A stretch of DNA of 29,070 nt, taken from the NCBI GenBank assembly GCA_051891195.1, contig JBJFEZ010000052.1, positions 1 to 29,070 on the forward strand. The letters run 5' to 3'. Position numbers and translations under genes: made by a program. The DNA comes from CAG-273 sp051891195 (GTDB taxonomy: Bacteria > Bacillota > Clostridia > TANB77 > CAG-508). Under the pieces are notes generated by a model. That model was not told where the DNA came from. It searched no databases and worked only from the letters and a program-made list of their open reading frames with translations. Shown here one piece after another: positions 1 to 6,325 of this stretch. Position 1 is the stretch's first letter. The number at the start of each line of letters is the position of its first letter.

Positions 1-6
1 GATAAG

Positions 7-12
7 TATAAT
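7..12 (+). promoter_or_regulatory. Possible -10 element upstream of the deacetylase gene
   Basis: A perfect TATAAT lies 46 bases before the start at 59. The matching -35 region would lie outside the window, so only half of the promoter can be judged. The same word plus flanks (AAGTATAATATATGA) recurs in the promoter at 18501-18529. Confidence 0.35.
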
Positions 13-58
13 ATATGAAATTTTATGTTTAATATATTATACAAGGTGATAAATAAAA

Positions 59-847
59 ATGAAAACAAAACATCTAATTATTATAGCAATTTTAATTATA
101 ATAGTAGCAATATTTATTTTTGCTAGTCATCAAAAAAGTCAGAAAGCTGATATTAAAATTCCAATACTACTCTATCATGACTTTGTAAAAACAGTTCCTA
201 ATACAGATCCTGATAATTTTAACTATATTAACACTCCACAAAGCTTTGAGGAAAATATAAAAACTTTGTTAGAAAATGAATATACATTTATGTCTTTTCA
301 AGAGTTAAATAATGCAAATAATGGAAAAATAGAGTTTCAAACAAAACCAATTTTAATTACTATGGATGATGGGTATTATAGTAACTACGAATATATTTAT
401 CCTATACTAAAAAAATATAATGTAAAAGCAGCTATTTTTATAGTTACTGATAAAATAGGAAAACAAATAGACGGAAAAAAATATTTAGAATGGGAGCAAT
501 GCTTAGAAATGCAAAACAGTGGGCTTGTAGAAATTTTTAGTCATAGTAAAAGACACTTATTTTACAATAGACTCCCTGTTAGAGCAGTTCGCGATGATGT
601 AGCAGAATCTTATAAAATTATAGAAAAAAATTTAGGAGATAAAGACTTAAAAGTATTTGCTTATCCATATGGAGCATATACAAAAGAAACAGTGTGGGGA
701 CTAAAAATAAACGGAATTGATATGCAAGTGTATGATATAGGAATGAATTATTTTAATGATTTTAATAAAGATTATATAAAAAGAATTAATATTCCTTGTG
801 AAATGACAGGAAAAGAAATTATAGAAGAAATAAATAACACAAATTAA
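59..847 (+). CDS. Membrane-anchored polysaccharide deacetylase (NodB-type, CE4)
   Basis: Predicted metal-dependent deacetylase acting outside the cell on N-acetylated sugar polymers such as peptidoglycan or a surface polysaccharide. Residues 5-22 form one hydrophobic segment (uncleaved anchor or signal peptide). The catalytic domain carries the expected CE4 motifs in order: an ILLYHDF strand at 36-42; TMDDG at 101-105, with D103 as likely base and D104 as metal ligand; SHSKRH at 161-166, giving metal ligands H162 and H166; and YPYG at 202-205. The start at 59 is supported by AAGGTGAT at 43-50. The 262-residue length fits a single-domain CE4 enzyme. It stands alone and ends at a terminator shared with coaD. 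The polymer it acts on cannot be told from sequence; the family call is firm. Confidence 0.88.
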   Translation: MKTKHLIIIAILIIIVAIFIFASHQKSQKADIKIPILLYHDFVKTVPNTDPDNFNYINTPQSFEENIKTLLENEYTFMSFQELNNANNGKIEFQTKPILITMDDGYYSNYEYIYPILKKYNVKAAIFIVTDKIGKQIDGKKYLEWEQCLEMQNSGLVEIFSHSKRHLFYNRLPVRAVRDDVAESYKIIEKNLGDKDLKVFAYPYGAYTKETVWGLKINGIDMQVYDIGMNYFNDFNKDYIKRINIPCEMTGKEIIEEINNTN

Positions 848-884
848 ATCTAAGTGAAAAACACTAGAAAATCAACAAATAAAA

Positions 885-914
885 AACAAGAAGGTTATTA
901 AAAATCTTCTTGTT
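885..914. terminator. Bidirectional intrinsic terminator between deacetylase and coaD
   Basis: AACAAGAAG (885-893) pairs perfectly with CTTCTTGTT (906-914). On the minus strand the stem is followed by TTTTTTATTT, a strong tail for coaD; on the plus strand by CTTTTATT for the deacetylase. The coaD stop codon lies in the loop. Confidence 0.8.
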
Positions 915-1377
915 CTTTTATTAAATCTAATACCTCTTTAGGTAAATATTTTGTAACATCTTTATTACTTCTTAGCAATTCCATTACCATACTAGAACTA
1001 ATATTTCCCAAATTACCAGCCCTAATATAAACCGTATCAAGACCTGAAATTTCTTCATTTATAGAAGCCATATTTTCTTCATATTCATAATCCATACCAT
1101 TTCTAATACCCCTAACCAAAAACGTAGAACCATATTCTAAAGCAACATCTACGGAAAGATTATCATAATACATAACAGTAACATTATTAAGATTTTTACG
1201 AATTAATACTTGATTAATAGCATTTTTCATTAATTCTTTATCAAATCTTCTCTCTTTTTTTGGATGAACACCAATACCAACTATAACCTTATCAAAAAGT
1301 ATAGCAGATTTTTCAATTACATGTAAATGACCATTTGTAAATGGATCAAAACTACCTGCATAAAAACCAATTTTCAT
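898..1377 (-). CDS. coaD: Pantetheine-phosphate adenylyltransferase
   Basis: Fourth step of coenzyme A synthesis: transfers AMP from ATP to 4'-phosphopantetheine, giving dephospho-CoA in the cytoplasm. The nucleotidyltransferase signature GSFDPFTNGHL is at residues 8-18 (T14 and H17 form the TxGH motif), the RGIRNGMDYEYE block is at 89-100 and the ISSSMV block at 126-131. At 159 residues it is the normal family length. A longer reading frame begins at 1446, but that start lies in the -35 box; the start at 1377 has TAAGGAG at the right spacing. One oddity: the residue after ISSSMV, usually Lys or Arg, is Met132, and the segment just before ISSS is reshaped. The gene is monocistronic. Confidence 0.95.
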   Translation of the reverse strand: MKIGFYAGSFDPFTNGHLHVIEKSAILFDKVIVGIGVHPKKERRFDKELMKNAINQVLIRKNLNNVTVMYYDNLSVDVALEYGSTFLVRGIRNGMDYEYEENMASINEEISGLDTVYIRAGNLGNISSSMVMELLRSNKDVTKYLPKEVLDLIKEQEDF

Positions 1378-1417
1378 TAAAATCTCCTTATTATTTAAAA
1401 ACTTTAATATCAAAATT

Positions 1418-1446
1418 ATTATAACACAACTTAAATGCAAATTCAA
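1418..1446 (-). promoter_or_regulatory. SigmaA-type promoter of coaD
   Basis: On the minus strand the -35 is TTGAAT (1446-1441), the spacer 17 bases and the -10 a perfect TATAAT (1423-1418). The implied transcription start is near 1411, about 34 bases before the coaD ATG at 1377, which rules out the longer reading frame starting at 1446. Confidence 0.75.
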
Positions 1447-1632
1447 TTTATAACTATTAAAATTAATTGAGAGAGAATTAATTTATGAATTCAACATTAT
1501 GTTTGCCTTTAAGTAAGAATATGTTAAAATGGAAAAGACAATGTAGAATAAAAGCTGAAATTATGTAAAAATCCAATACTATCTCAAAAAGAGGAGTTCT
1601 ATTATATGGCTCATCTAAAATTATACAAAAAG
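1447..1632. other. Intergenic region with one inverted repeat
   Basis: No convincing gene. It holds an inverted repeat AATTAATT (1461-1468 and 1476-1483) with a 7-base loop just upstream of the coaD promoter, possibly an operator or chance in AT-rich DNA. The rest, up to the terminator at 1633, shows no clear structure. Confidence 0.4.
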
Positions 1633-1667
1633 AAAAGGGTTCTCATTGATGAAGTGAACCCTTTTTT
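1633..1667. terminator. Intrinsic terminator, best tail on both strands
   Basis: AAAAGGGTTC (1633-1642) pairs with GAACCCTTTT (1656-1665), a 10-bp stem with a 13-base loop. On the minus strand it ends in TTTTCTTTTT and terminates the hypothetical gene at 1678-2079. On the plus strand it ends in a T-run too. Confidence 0.75.
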
Positions 1668-1677
1668 AAGAATGAAC

Positions 1678-2079
1678 TTAAAAGAACCAGTCATATTTGA
1701 TAAGTACATCTACAAAATCAAATATAGCATTAAACTGCTCTCTGGTAAAAGCACTTGAGTTCATAGTACGAACTTTAACTAAACCATCTTCAAAATAGAT
1801 TATAAAAGCTTTACAGGTATTCCATACTGTAACTTCTTTGAATCCGCGAACAATATGTAGAGTTTCACCTTTTAGATTAAAACCCATCTTACGATACATT
1901 TCAATACCAGCGGTGATTATAGGTTTAACTATAGGATCATCCAATGAATAAACCTGCTCTATATAAAAATCATAATCTGCAATCCGAAAGTTTTTTTCTT
2001 TTTTTGGTGTGCATTCTGTAGAGCCAAACTTTACAGTTTTCTCATTAACAAACATCTTCCAAAGTTTCATCCTTTTCAT
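1678..2079 (-). CDS. Hypothetical protein, possibly acquired
   Basis: I do not recognise this 133-residue protein. It is soluble, lacks a signal peptide or membrane segment, and is rich in Lys, Phe and aromatic residues, ending in KYDWFF. Its own terminator follows and it is not in an operon. Start choice is open: the first ATG (2079) has GGGGG only 2 bases upstream, whereas the fourth codon, also ATG (2070), is 11 bases from it. Base composition is visibly less AT-rich than the neighbours, and it is the only gene here using CGG as an ordinary in-frame codon (1984-1982, residue 32), with about 100 open codons following. Both points suggest horizontal transfer. Coding status is likely because of length, an SD-like site and a dedicated terminator. 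Confidence 0.6.
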   Translation of the reverse strand: MKRMKLWKMFVNEKTVKFGSTECTPKKEKNFRIADYDFYIEQVYSLDDPIVKPIITAGIEMYRKMGFNLKGETLHIVRGFKEVTVWNTCKAFIIYFEDGLVKVRTMNSSAFTREQFNAIFDFVDVLIKYDWFF

Positions 2080-2361
2080 TTCCCCCTAAAATAATTATTT
2101 TATAAAATTGTTGTATATCATCCTGCAAAATAGGAAAATAATAAATTTACATAAATATTTTAACACACTTTACTAAATTTTGCAAATTTATTGAATATTT
2201 TGTTAGAGGCAGAGCTAACTAATTTACATAAATATAATAACTGGTTCATCCAGACGATATGCTTGAAAAGGAAAAAATTTCAAGATAATTTTATTTTTTA
2301 TAATATGAATAAAATATTTAAATTAGTAAATAATATAAAAAAATAGAAAAGGAGAAAATCT
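2080..2361. other. Divergent intergenic region upstream of the dps-like gene
   Basis: No gene seen. A 15-base direct repeat AATTTACATAAATAT occurs at 2144-2158 and 2221-2235. Between and after the copies lie small inverted repeats: GTTAG/CTAAC near 2200-2218, CTGG/CCAG at 2241-2253 and CTTGAAA/TTTCAAG at 2262-2284. The last lies close to the likely dps promoter and could be a regulator site. Confidence 0.4.
2298..2312 (+). promoter_or_regulatory. PerR-box-like sequence upstream of the dps-like gene
   Basis: TTATAATATGAATAA matches 11 of the 14 defined positions of the Bacillus PerR box (TTATAATNATTATAA): the left half is perfect and the right half degenerate. It lies 50 bases before the dps-like start. 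PerR controls the Dps homologue MrgA in Bacillus, so the location makes sense. In such AT-rich DNA the match could be chance. Confidence 0.3.
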
Positions 2362-2799
2362 ATGGAAAATATATTAAATAATTTAAATACTTTTTTAAGT
2401 GACTTAAATGTTTTTTATCGTAAATTACAAAACTATCATTGGAATATAAAAGGAAAAGACTTTTTTGTTGTACATCCCAAATTAGAAGAATATTATACAG
2501 AAGTAAATAGTCAAATAGATGAAATTGCAGAACATATTTTGGCATTAGGTGGACAGCCATTAGGAACACTAAAAGACTATTTAAATACAACAAAAATAAC
2601 AGAAGCAGAAAACAAAAAAGTAGATTCTACATTAGTATATAATGAATTAATAAAAGATTATACTAAGTTGCTACAAGATGTAAAAAATATAAAAAATGCA
2701 GCAGATGAAGAAGGAGAACACAAAACATCAGCTATGATGGATGACATTATTGAAAATTACACATCAAAAATATGGATGTTAAAACAAAACTTAGAATAA
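2362..2799 (+). CDS. dps: Dps-family ferritin-like protein
   Basis: Predicted dodecameric iron-storage and peroxide-detoxifying mini-ferritin, possibly DNA-binding. The 145 residues are the usual length for short Gram-positive Dps proteins. The inter-subunit ferroxidase ligands keep the family spacing: H26 (in NYHWNIKG), H38, E42, D53 and E57. Listeria-type Dps has His-His-Asp-Asp-Glu with the same spacing, so the third ligand is Glu instead of Asp, a conservative change. The C-terminal WMLKQNL is typical. There is no Lys-rich DNA-binding tail at either end, so the main role may be iron oxidation rather than DNA compaction. The start at 2362 has AAAGGAGA. The EAL gene follows after 5 bases, indicating co-transcription. 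Confidence 0.88.
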   Translation: MENILNNLNTFLSDLNVFYRKLQNYHWNIKGKDFFVVHPKLEEYYTEVNSQIDEIAEHILALGGQPLGTLKDYLNTTKITEAENKKVDSTLVYNELIKDYTKLLQDVKNIKNAADEEGEHKTSAMMDDIIENYTSKIWMLKQNLE

Positions 2800-2804
2800 A
2801 AATT

Positions 2805-3560
2805 ATGAATAGTAGTGAATTAATAAAGTCAATTAAAAATAATGAATTTATAATATTTTTACAGCCTAAATTTGATACAATAACAGAGAAAATAGTTGGA
2901 GCAGAGGCATTAGTAAGAAAATTAAAAGACGGAAAGATAATAATGCCAAATGAATTTATTCCTCAATATGAAAAAACAGGAGTTATTACAAAATTAGATA
3001 TGTATGTATTAGAAGAAGTCTGCAAATTGCAAAAAAAGTGGAGGAAATCAAATTTTCCACTTCTTCCTATTTCTATTAACGAATCTAGGCATCATCTAAA
3101 AAATAAAAATCATATTCAAGAATTGCAAGAAATTATAAGTAAATATGATGTAGATGCTAATTTAATAGAATTAGAAATGACTGAAACTACAATAGTAGAA
3201 GACATATTACTAGCAAAAGGAGCAGCAGAAGATGTTAAAAAATTGGGCTTTATAGTATCAATGGATGATTTTGGAACAGGATATTCATCTTTTAATATTT
3301 TAAAAGATATTGAAATTGATATACTAAAAATAGACAAAGAATTTTTTGAAAATTTAGAGAATAATAAAAGAGCACAGATTATTATAGAAACAATTATTAA
3401 AATGTGCAAAAAGTTAAAAATAAAAACAGTCGCAGAGGGAATTCAAACCAAAGAACAAGTAAAATTTCTAAAAAAAATTGAATGTGATATTATACAAGGA
3501 TATTATTTTTCAAAGCCAATTACAATACCTGATTTTGAAAAGAAATATTTAATAAAATAA
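2805..3560 (+). CDS. Stand-alone EAL-domain cyclic-di-GMP phosphodiesterase
   Basis: Predicted to hydrolyse cyclic di-GMP to pGpG in the cytoplasm. The 251 residues are essentially one EAL domain with no GGDEF, PAS or membrane part. The metal and catalytic motifs look complete: EALVR at 34-38, N92, E124 in ELEMTET, DDFGTGYSS at 154-162, K175, AEGIQT at 210-215 and QGYYFSKP at 231-238. It is therefore likely active rather than only a sensor. An in-frame ATG at 2772 lies inside the dps-like gene with no ribosome site; I prefer 2805, five bases after the dps stop. That start also lacks a good Shine-Dalgarno sequence, suggesting translation by reinitiation. Pairing of a Dps gene with a lone EAL domain hints at joint control by oxidative stress. 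Confidence 0.88.
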   Translation: MNSSELIKSIKNNEFIIFLQPKFDTITEKIVGAEALVRKLKDGKIIMPNEFIPQYEKTGVITKLDMYVLEEVCKLQKKWRKSNFPLLPISINESRHHLKNKNHIQELQEIISKYDVDANLIELEMTETTIVEDILLAKGAAEDVKKLGFIVSMDDFGTGYSSFNILKDIEIDILKIDKEFFENLENNKRAQIIIETIIKMCKKLKIKTVAEGIQTKEQVKFLKKIECDIIQGYYFSKPITIPDFEKKYLIK

Positions 3561-3572
3561 AAAGAAAATAAC

Positions 3573-3608
3573 AGCACATTCAGTTTTCTGCCGAACTGCA
3601 AATGTGCT
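3573..3608 (+). other. Long imperfect hairpin after the EAL gene
   Basis: AGCACATT (3573-3580) pairs with AATGTGCT (3601-3608), and CAGTT/AACTG pairs inside. The following bases (CATTACACCTTTT) are a poor terminator tail, so this may be a weak terminator, an RNA end-stabiliser or part of the repeat cluster that follows. Confidence 0.5.
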
Positions 3609-3629
3609 CATTACACCTTTTCAAAAACT

Positions 3630-3664
3630 ATTCACTATTAACTATTCACCATTCACTATTTACT
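3630..3664. repeat. Five tandem heptanucleotide repeats
   Basis: Five head-to-tail 7-base units: ATTCACT, ATTAACT, ATTCACC, ATTCACT and ATTTACT, consensus ATTCACT. The array is flanked by the inverted words AAATGTGC (3600-3607) and GCACATTT (3681-3688), and by a TGCGTT/AACGCA hairpin (3669-3683), just past the 3' end of the tRNA gene. It resembles short tandemly repeated heptamers known in some bacteria. Function unknown. Confidence 0.8.
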
Positions 3665-3687
3665 GTGTTGCGTTAACAACGCACATT

Positions 3688-3761
<74 letters not shown>

Positions 3762-3773
3762 ACGTCTAAATAT

Positions 3774-3802
3774 ATTATAAAATAAAACAAGAAAAATTGC
3801 AA
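3774..3802 (-). promoter_or_regulatory. SigmaA-type promoter of tRNA-Gly
   Basis: On the minus strand the -35 is TTGCAA (3802-3797), the spacer 17 bases and the -10 TATAAT (3779-3774). The start of transcription would fall a few bases before the tRNA 5' end at 3761. The tRNA is thus expressed independently of ppaC, whose terminator sits immediately upstream. Confidence 0.75.
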
Positions 3803-3841
3803 ATAAAAAAATGCTGAATTAAAGTTATTTTAATTCAGCAT
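3801..3841 (-). terminator. Intrinsic terminator of ppaC
   Basis: A perfect 13-bp stem, ATGCTGAATTAAA (3811-3823) with TTTAATTCAGCAT (3829-3841), has a 5-base loop. Read on the minus strand it is followed by TTTTTTATTT. It separates ppaC from the tRNA gene. Confidence 0.88.
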
Positions 3842-3849
3842 AAAATATA

Positions 3850-4788
3850 TTAAAATTGAATTTTTTGATTAATACTTTCTATTATAGCAGGAAGAATTTG
3901 TTTCTTTCTTGAAACCACACCTTTTAACAAAGTAGTATTTGAAATTAGTTTAGTATTAAAAGCTCTTTCAAATATATCTACTCTATTTCCTAAAACTATA
4001 ACTCTAGAATCTGCTTCTAAAATATCAGTAACTAAAAATATAAATAAATCTATATTTTCCTTTTCAATTTTTCTTTGAATAGCTGCCTCTAATTCTGATT
4101 TTCTTTTAAAAACTTCATCTATATTTGAACTATTTACTTGAGATATAGATATTTTTAATTCATTATGCATAAAATCTTTAGAATCAATATTTATAATCTC
4201 GTCTGCAGTACAATCACTAATATTTGTACCAGCTTCTAGTAATTTATAACCATAATTATATAAATCTATACCAGCAATTTTAGAAAGTTTTTCAGCTGTA
4301 ATTCTATCTTGAGGTGTGCAAGTTGGAGAGCGAAACATTAAAGTGTCAGATACAATAGCACTTAACATTATGCCAGCCATCTTTGGAGTAATATTAACAT
4401 CTTCTTGTTTATACAGCTTATACATAATAGTTGAAGCACAACCAACAGGCTCTGATATACAGTAAACAGGTTCTACTGTACGTAAGTTTAATCTGTGATG
4501 ATCTACAACCATTTGAAGATGGGCATTTTCAATTCCTGATACACTTTGAGAAAATTCATTATTATCAACCATAATAACATTTGCATTATCATCTAATTTT
4601 GATAATAATTCTGGTTCTTCAATACTAAAAGTATCTAATGCATATTTAGTTTCTTTGTTTAAATCTCCTAAACGATAACTTTGAGCATTTTTACCAATTT
4701 GAGTTTGCAAATTAGCCATAGAAATAGCAGAAGCTATTGAATCTGTATCTGGATTAGTGTGCCCAAAAACGAAAGTCTTATCAGTCAT
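3850..4788 (-). CDS. ppaC: Manganese-dependent inorganic pyrophosphatase (family II, DHH)
   Basis: Hydrolyses pyrophosphate from biosynthesis in the cytoplasm. Family II motifs are all present: GHTNPDTDS at residues 9-17 (metal ligands H10, D14, D16), D75, the DHH motif at 96-98, D148 and the C-terminal substrate-binding SRKKQ at 293-297. At 312 residues it is a compact enzyme without the CBS/DRTGG regulatory insert seen in some clostridial homologues. The reading frame extends 30 codons upstream to 4878, but that start precedes the predicted transcription start; the ATG at 4788 has AAGGAGG at ideal spacing. Divergent from hpt, which also releases pyrophosphate. Confidence 0.95.
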   Translation of the reverse strand: MTDKTFVFGHTNPDTDSIASAISMANLQTQIGKNAQSYRLGDLNKETKYALDTFSIEEPELLSKLDDNANVIMVDNNEFSQSVSGIENAHLQMVVDHHRLNLRTVEPVYCISEPVGCASTIMYKLYKQEDVNITPKMAGIMLSAIVSDTLMFRSPTCTPQDRITAEKLSKIAGIDLYNYGYKLLEAGTNISDCTADEIINIDSKDFMHNELKISISQVNSSNIDEVFKRKSELEAAIQRKIEKENIDLFIFLVTDILEADSRVIVLGNRVDIFERAFNTKLISNTTLLKGVVSRKKQILPAIIESINQKIQF

Positions 4789-4857
4789 TAAAATTCCCTC
4801 CTTATTAATAGTATTAACTTTATATGAAAAAATATTAATTTTTTTTATAGTTAACAA

Positions 4858-4886
4858 AGTATAACATAAATTTTTCAATATGTCAA
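4858..4886 (-). promoter_or_regulatory. Strong sigmaA-type promoter of ppaC
   Basis: On the minus strand: perfect -35 TTGACA (4886-4881), 17-base spacer and -10 TATACT (4863-4858). Transcription would start near 4851, after the upstream in-frame ATG at 4878, supporting the annotated ppaC start. Confidence 0.82.
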
Positions 4887-4889
4887 TCT

Positions 4890-4919
4890 ACAACTTACAG
4901 AACGTTATTATTAAGTTGT
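4890..4919. promoter_or_regulatory. Inverted repeat between ppaC and hpt
   Basis: ACAACTTA (4890-4897) and TAAGTTGT (4912-4919) form a perfect 8-base inverted repeat with a 14-base centre, immediately upstream of the ppaC -35 and within the divergent hpt leader. Possible operator; no matching regulator recognised. Confidence 0.4.
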
Positions 4920-5011
4920 AATATCAACATATAAACTTTTAAATTTTATAAAAAAGTATAGAAGAAAATTATCTTTTATGATATTATTATATGAAAAAGG
5001 AGAAGAAAAAG

Positions 5012-5530
5012 TTGAAACAAAAGGTATTAATAGATGAAAATAAATTAAACAAAAGAATAGAAGAACTAGCAAACCAAATATCTAATGATTATAAAAATGA
5101 AGAAATAATTTTAATATGTATATTAAAAGGTTCAGCATATTTTGCTATAGATTTATCTAAAAAAATTACTAATAATGTAGTTGTAATGGATTTTATGAGA
5201 GTTAGTAGTTATGGAAATAACACTGAAACAACAGGAAAAGTAAATTTTATTTTAGATATAAGTGAAAATATAGAAAACAAAGATGTAATAATTATAGAAG
5301 ATATTATAGATTCTGGTATAACACTAAGCTATTTATATGATTATTTAAAAGGAAAAAATCCTAAAACCCTAAAAATATGTGTGCTTTTAGATAAAAAGGC
5401 TAGAAGAGAAAAAAATATAAAATTAGACTATGTAGGATTTGAAATAGAAAATAAATTTGTACTAGGCTATGGATTAGACTATAATGAAAAGTATAGAAAC
5501 TTACCATATATAGCTTATATAGAAGATTAG
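5012..5530 (+). CDS. hpt: Hypoxanthine phosphoribosyltransferase
   Basis: Purine salvage: joins hypoxanthine or guanine to PRPP, giving IMP or GMP plus pyrophosphate. Motifs (numbered from the TTG start): LKGS at 38-41 (pyrophosphate loop), FMRVSSYG at 61-68, the PRPP loop EDIIDSGITL at 96-105, a D127-K-K base-binding segment and the C-terminal KYRNLPYI. The start is noteworthy. An in-frame ATG at 4991 has no ribosome site; instead AAGGAG lies inside the frame at 4997-5002, nine bases before TTG at 5012. I therefore call a TTG start and a 172-residue protein. The usual family partner tilS is not adjacent. The stop codon is embedded in the terminator stem. Confidence 0.93.
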   Translation: MKQKVLIDENKLNKRIEELANQISNDYKNEEIILICILKGSAYFAIDLSKKITNNVVVMDFMRVSSYGNNTETTGKVNFILDISENIENKDVIIIEDIIDSGITLSYLYDYLKGKNPKTLKICVLLDKKARREKNIKLDYVGFEIENKFVLGYGLDYNEKYRNLPYIAYIED

Positions 5531-5569
5531 GACTTAATTAAATTCAATTAAGTCCTTTCTATATTTTTT
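5529..5569 (+). terminator. Terminator overlapping the hpt stop codon
   Basis: AGGACTTAATT (5529-5539) pairs perfectly with AATTAAGTCCT (5546-5556), a 6-base loop, followed by TTCTATATTTTTT. The stem contains the end of the hpt TAG and the TAA of the converging gene at 5534, so the two genes share this structure. Confidence 0.78.
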
Positions 5570-6307
5570 AGGGACAAATTGCATCTGCAATTTAGTATTA
5601 GTTCTTTCTTTAATAGAAATTGTATTAAAAAAGGTTTTCCATAAAGACTGAAAATCAAGTTCATCTTTAGAAAAGCTAGAGAAACTAGTGCTTGGAGGAA
5701 CATCTACTATTTCATAATTTTTAGGATTTTGTATATTGTATAAAAATACTAAATTTCTATTTTTGTCGTGTAAAATTAAATTTTGGTTAGAAAATCTTTT
5801 CATTAAAAACTGCCCAATATTTTCAATTACATTATTATCAGGATGTATAGAAGAATACCACAAATTATTGCCAATTTCACAAAGCCTAACTAGACCTTTT
5901 AACCTATGAGCTTCACCAAGAACGTTTTTACGTAATTTAGTAACCTCCAAAACATAGTCTGCTGATAACATATTACAAATATTTGGACCAACTTCAAAAC
6001 TATTTAAAACATATTTTAAAATCGGCATTTCTTTTGTATTACTGCAAGATAAAAAGGCATTATAGCAGTCATATAAAGCTTCAAAAGAAGCCACTTTATA
6101 AATACCATCAAAAATACGTTTAGCTTTTATCTCATCTGTAGGAACAATTTTAGCATTTTCCAATAAATTTGGTAAATAATTTAATTCTGTTTGTATTTTA
6201 CTAGGAATACATTTATTAACATAGCAATCAAATGCAATAGTAAGAAGTCCATTAAAAGTACCATCATATAAATAAACTTCGTTATCTAAAAAATTCCAAT
6301 GTATCAT
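5534..6307 (-). CDS. DUF4130 protein, TIGR03915-type DNA-metabolism partner of the radical SAM protein
   Basis: Recognised as the family (DUF4130, TIGR03915) that travels with the radical SAM DNA modification/repair protein. Diagnostic segments: LYDGTFNGLL at 13-22, LGEAHRLKGLVR at 130-141, HPDNNVIENIG at 155-165 and the C-terminal LQMQFVPKKYRKDLIEF at 240-256. The biochemical role is not established; the name rests on genomic association with DNA repair. Soluble, 257 residues. The gene starts 18 bases after the radical SAM gene with AAGGAGAA before the ATG, so the two form an operon under one promoter with a LexA-like site. Intact. Confidence 0.85.
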   Translation of the reverse strand: MIHWNFLDNEVYLYDGTFNGLLTIAFDCYVNKCIPSKIQTELNYLPNLLENAKIVPTDEIKAKRIFDGIYKVASFEALYDCYNAFLSCSNTKEMPILKYVLNSFEVGPNICNMLSADYVLEVTKLRKNVLGEAHRLKGLVRLCEIGNNLWYSSIHPDNNVIENIGQFLMKRFSNQNLILHDKNRNLVFLYNIQNPKNYEIVDVPPSTSFSSFSKDELDFQSLWKTFFNTISIKERTNTKLQMQFVPKKYRKDLIEFN

Positions 6308-6325
6308 AAATTTCTCCTTAAAAAA

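Noticed and set aside
1606..1758. A 50-codon plus-strand reading frame with GAGGAG nine bases before its ATG.
   Set aside because: It runs through a strong terminator hairpin and the antisense 3' end of the hypothetical gene, with no recognisable similarity; probably chance.
4788..4878. Longer N-terminus for PpaC (30 extra residues).
   Set aside because: The upstream ATG lies before the predicted transcription start, while AAGGAGG is ideally placed for 4788.
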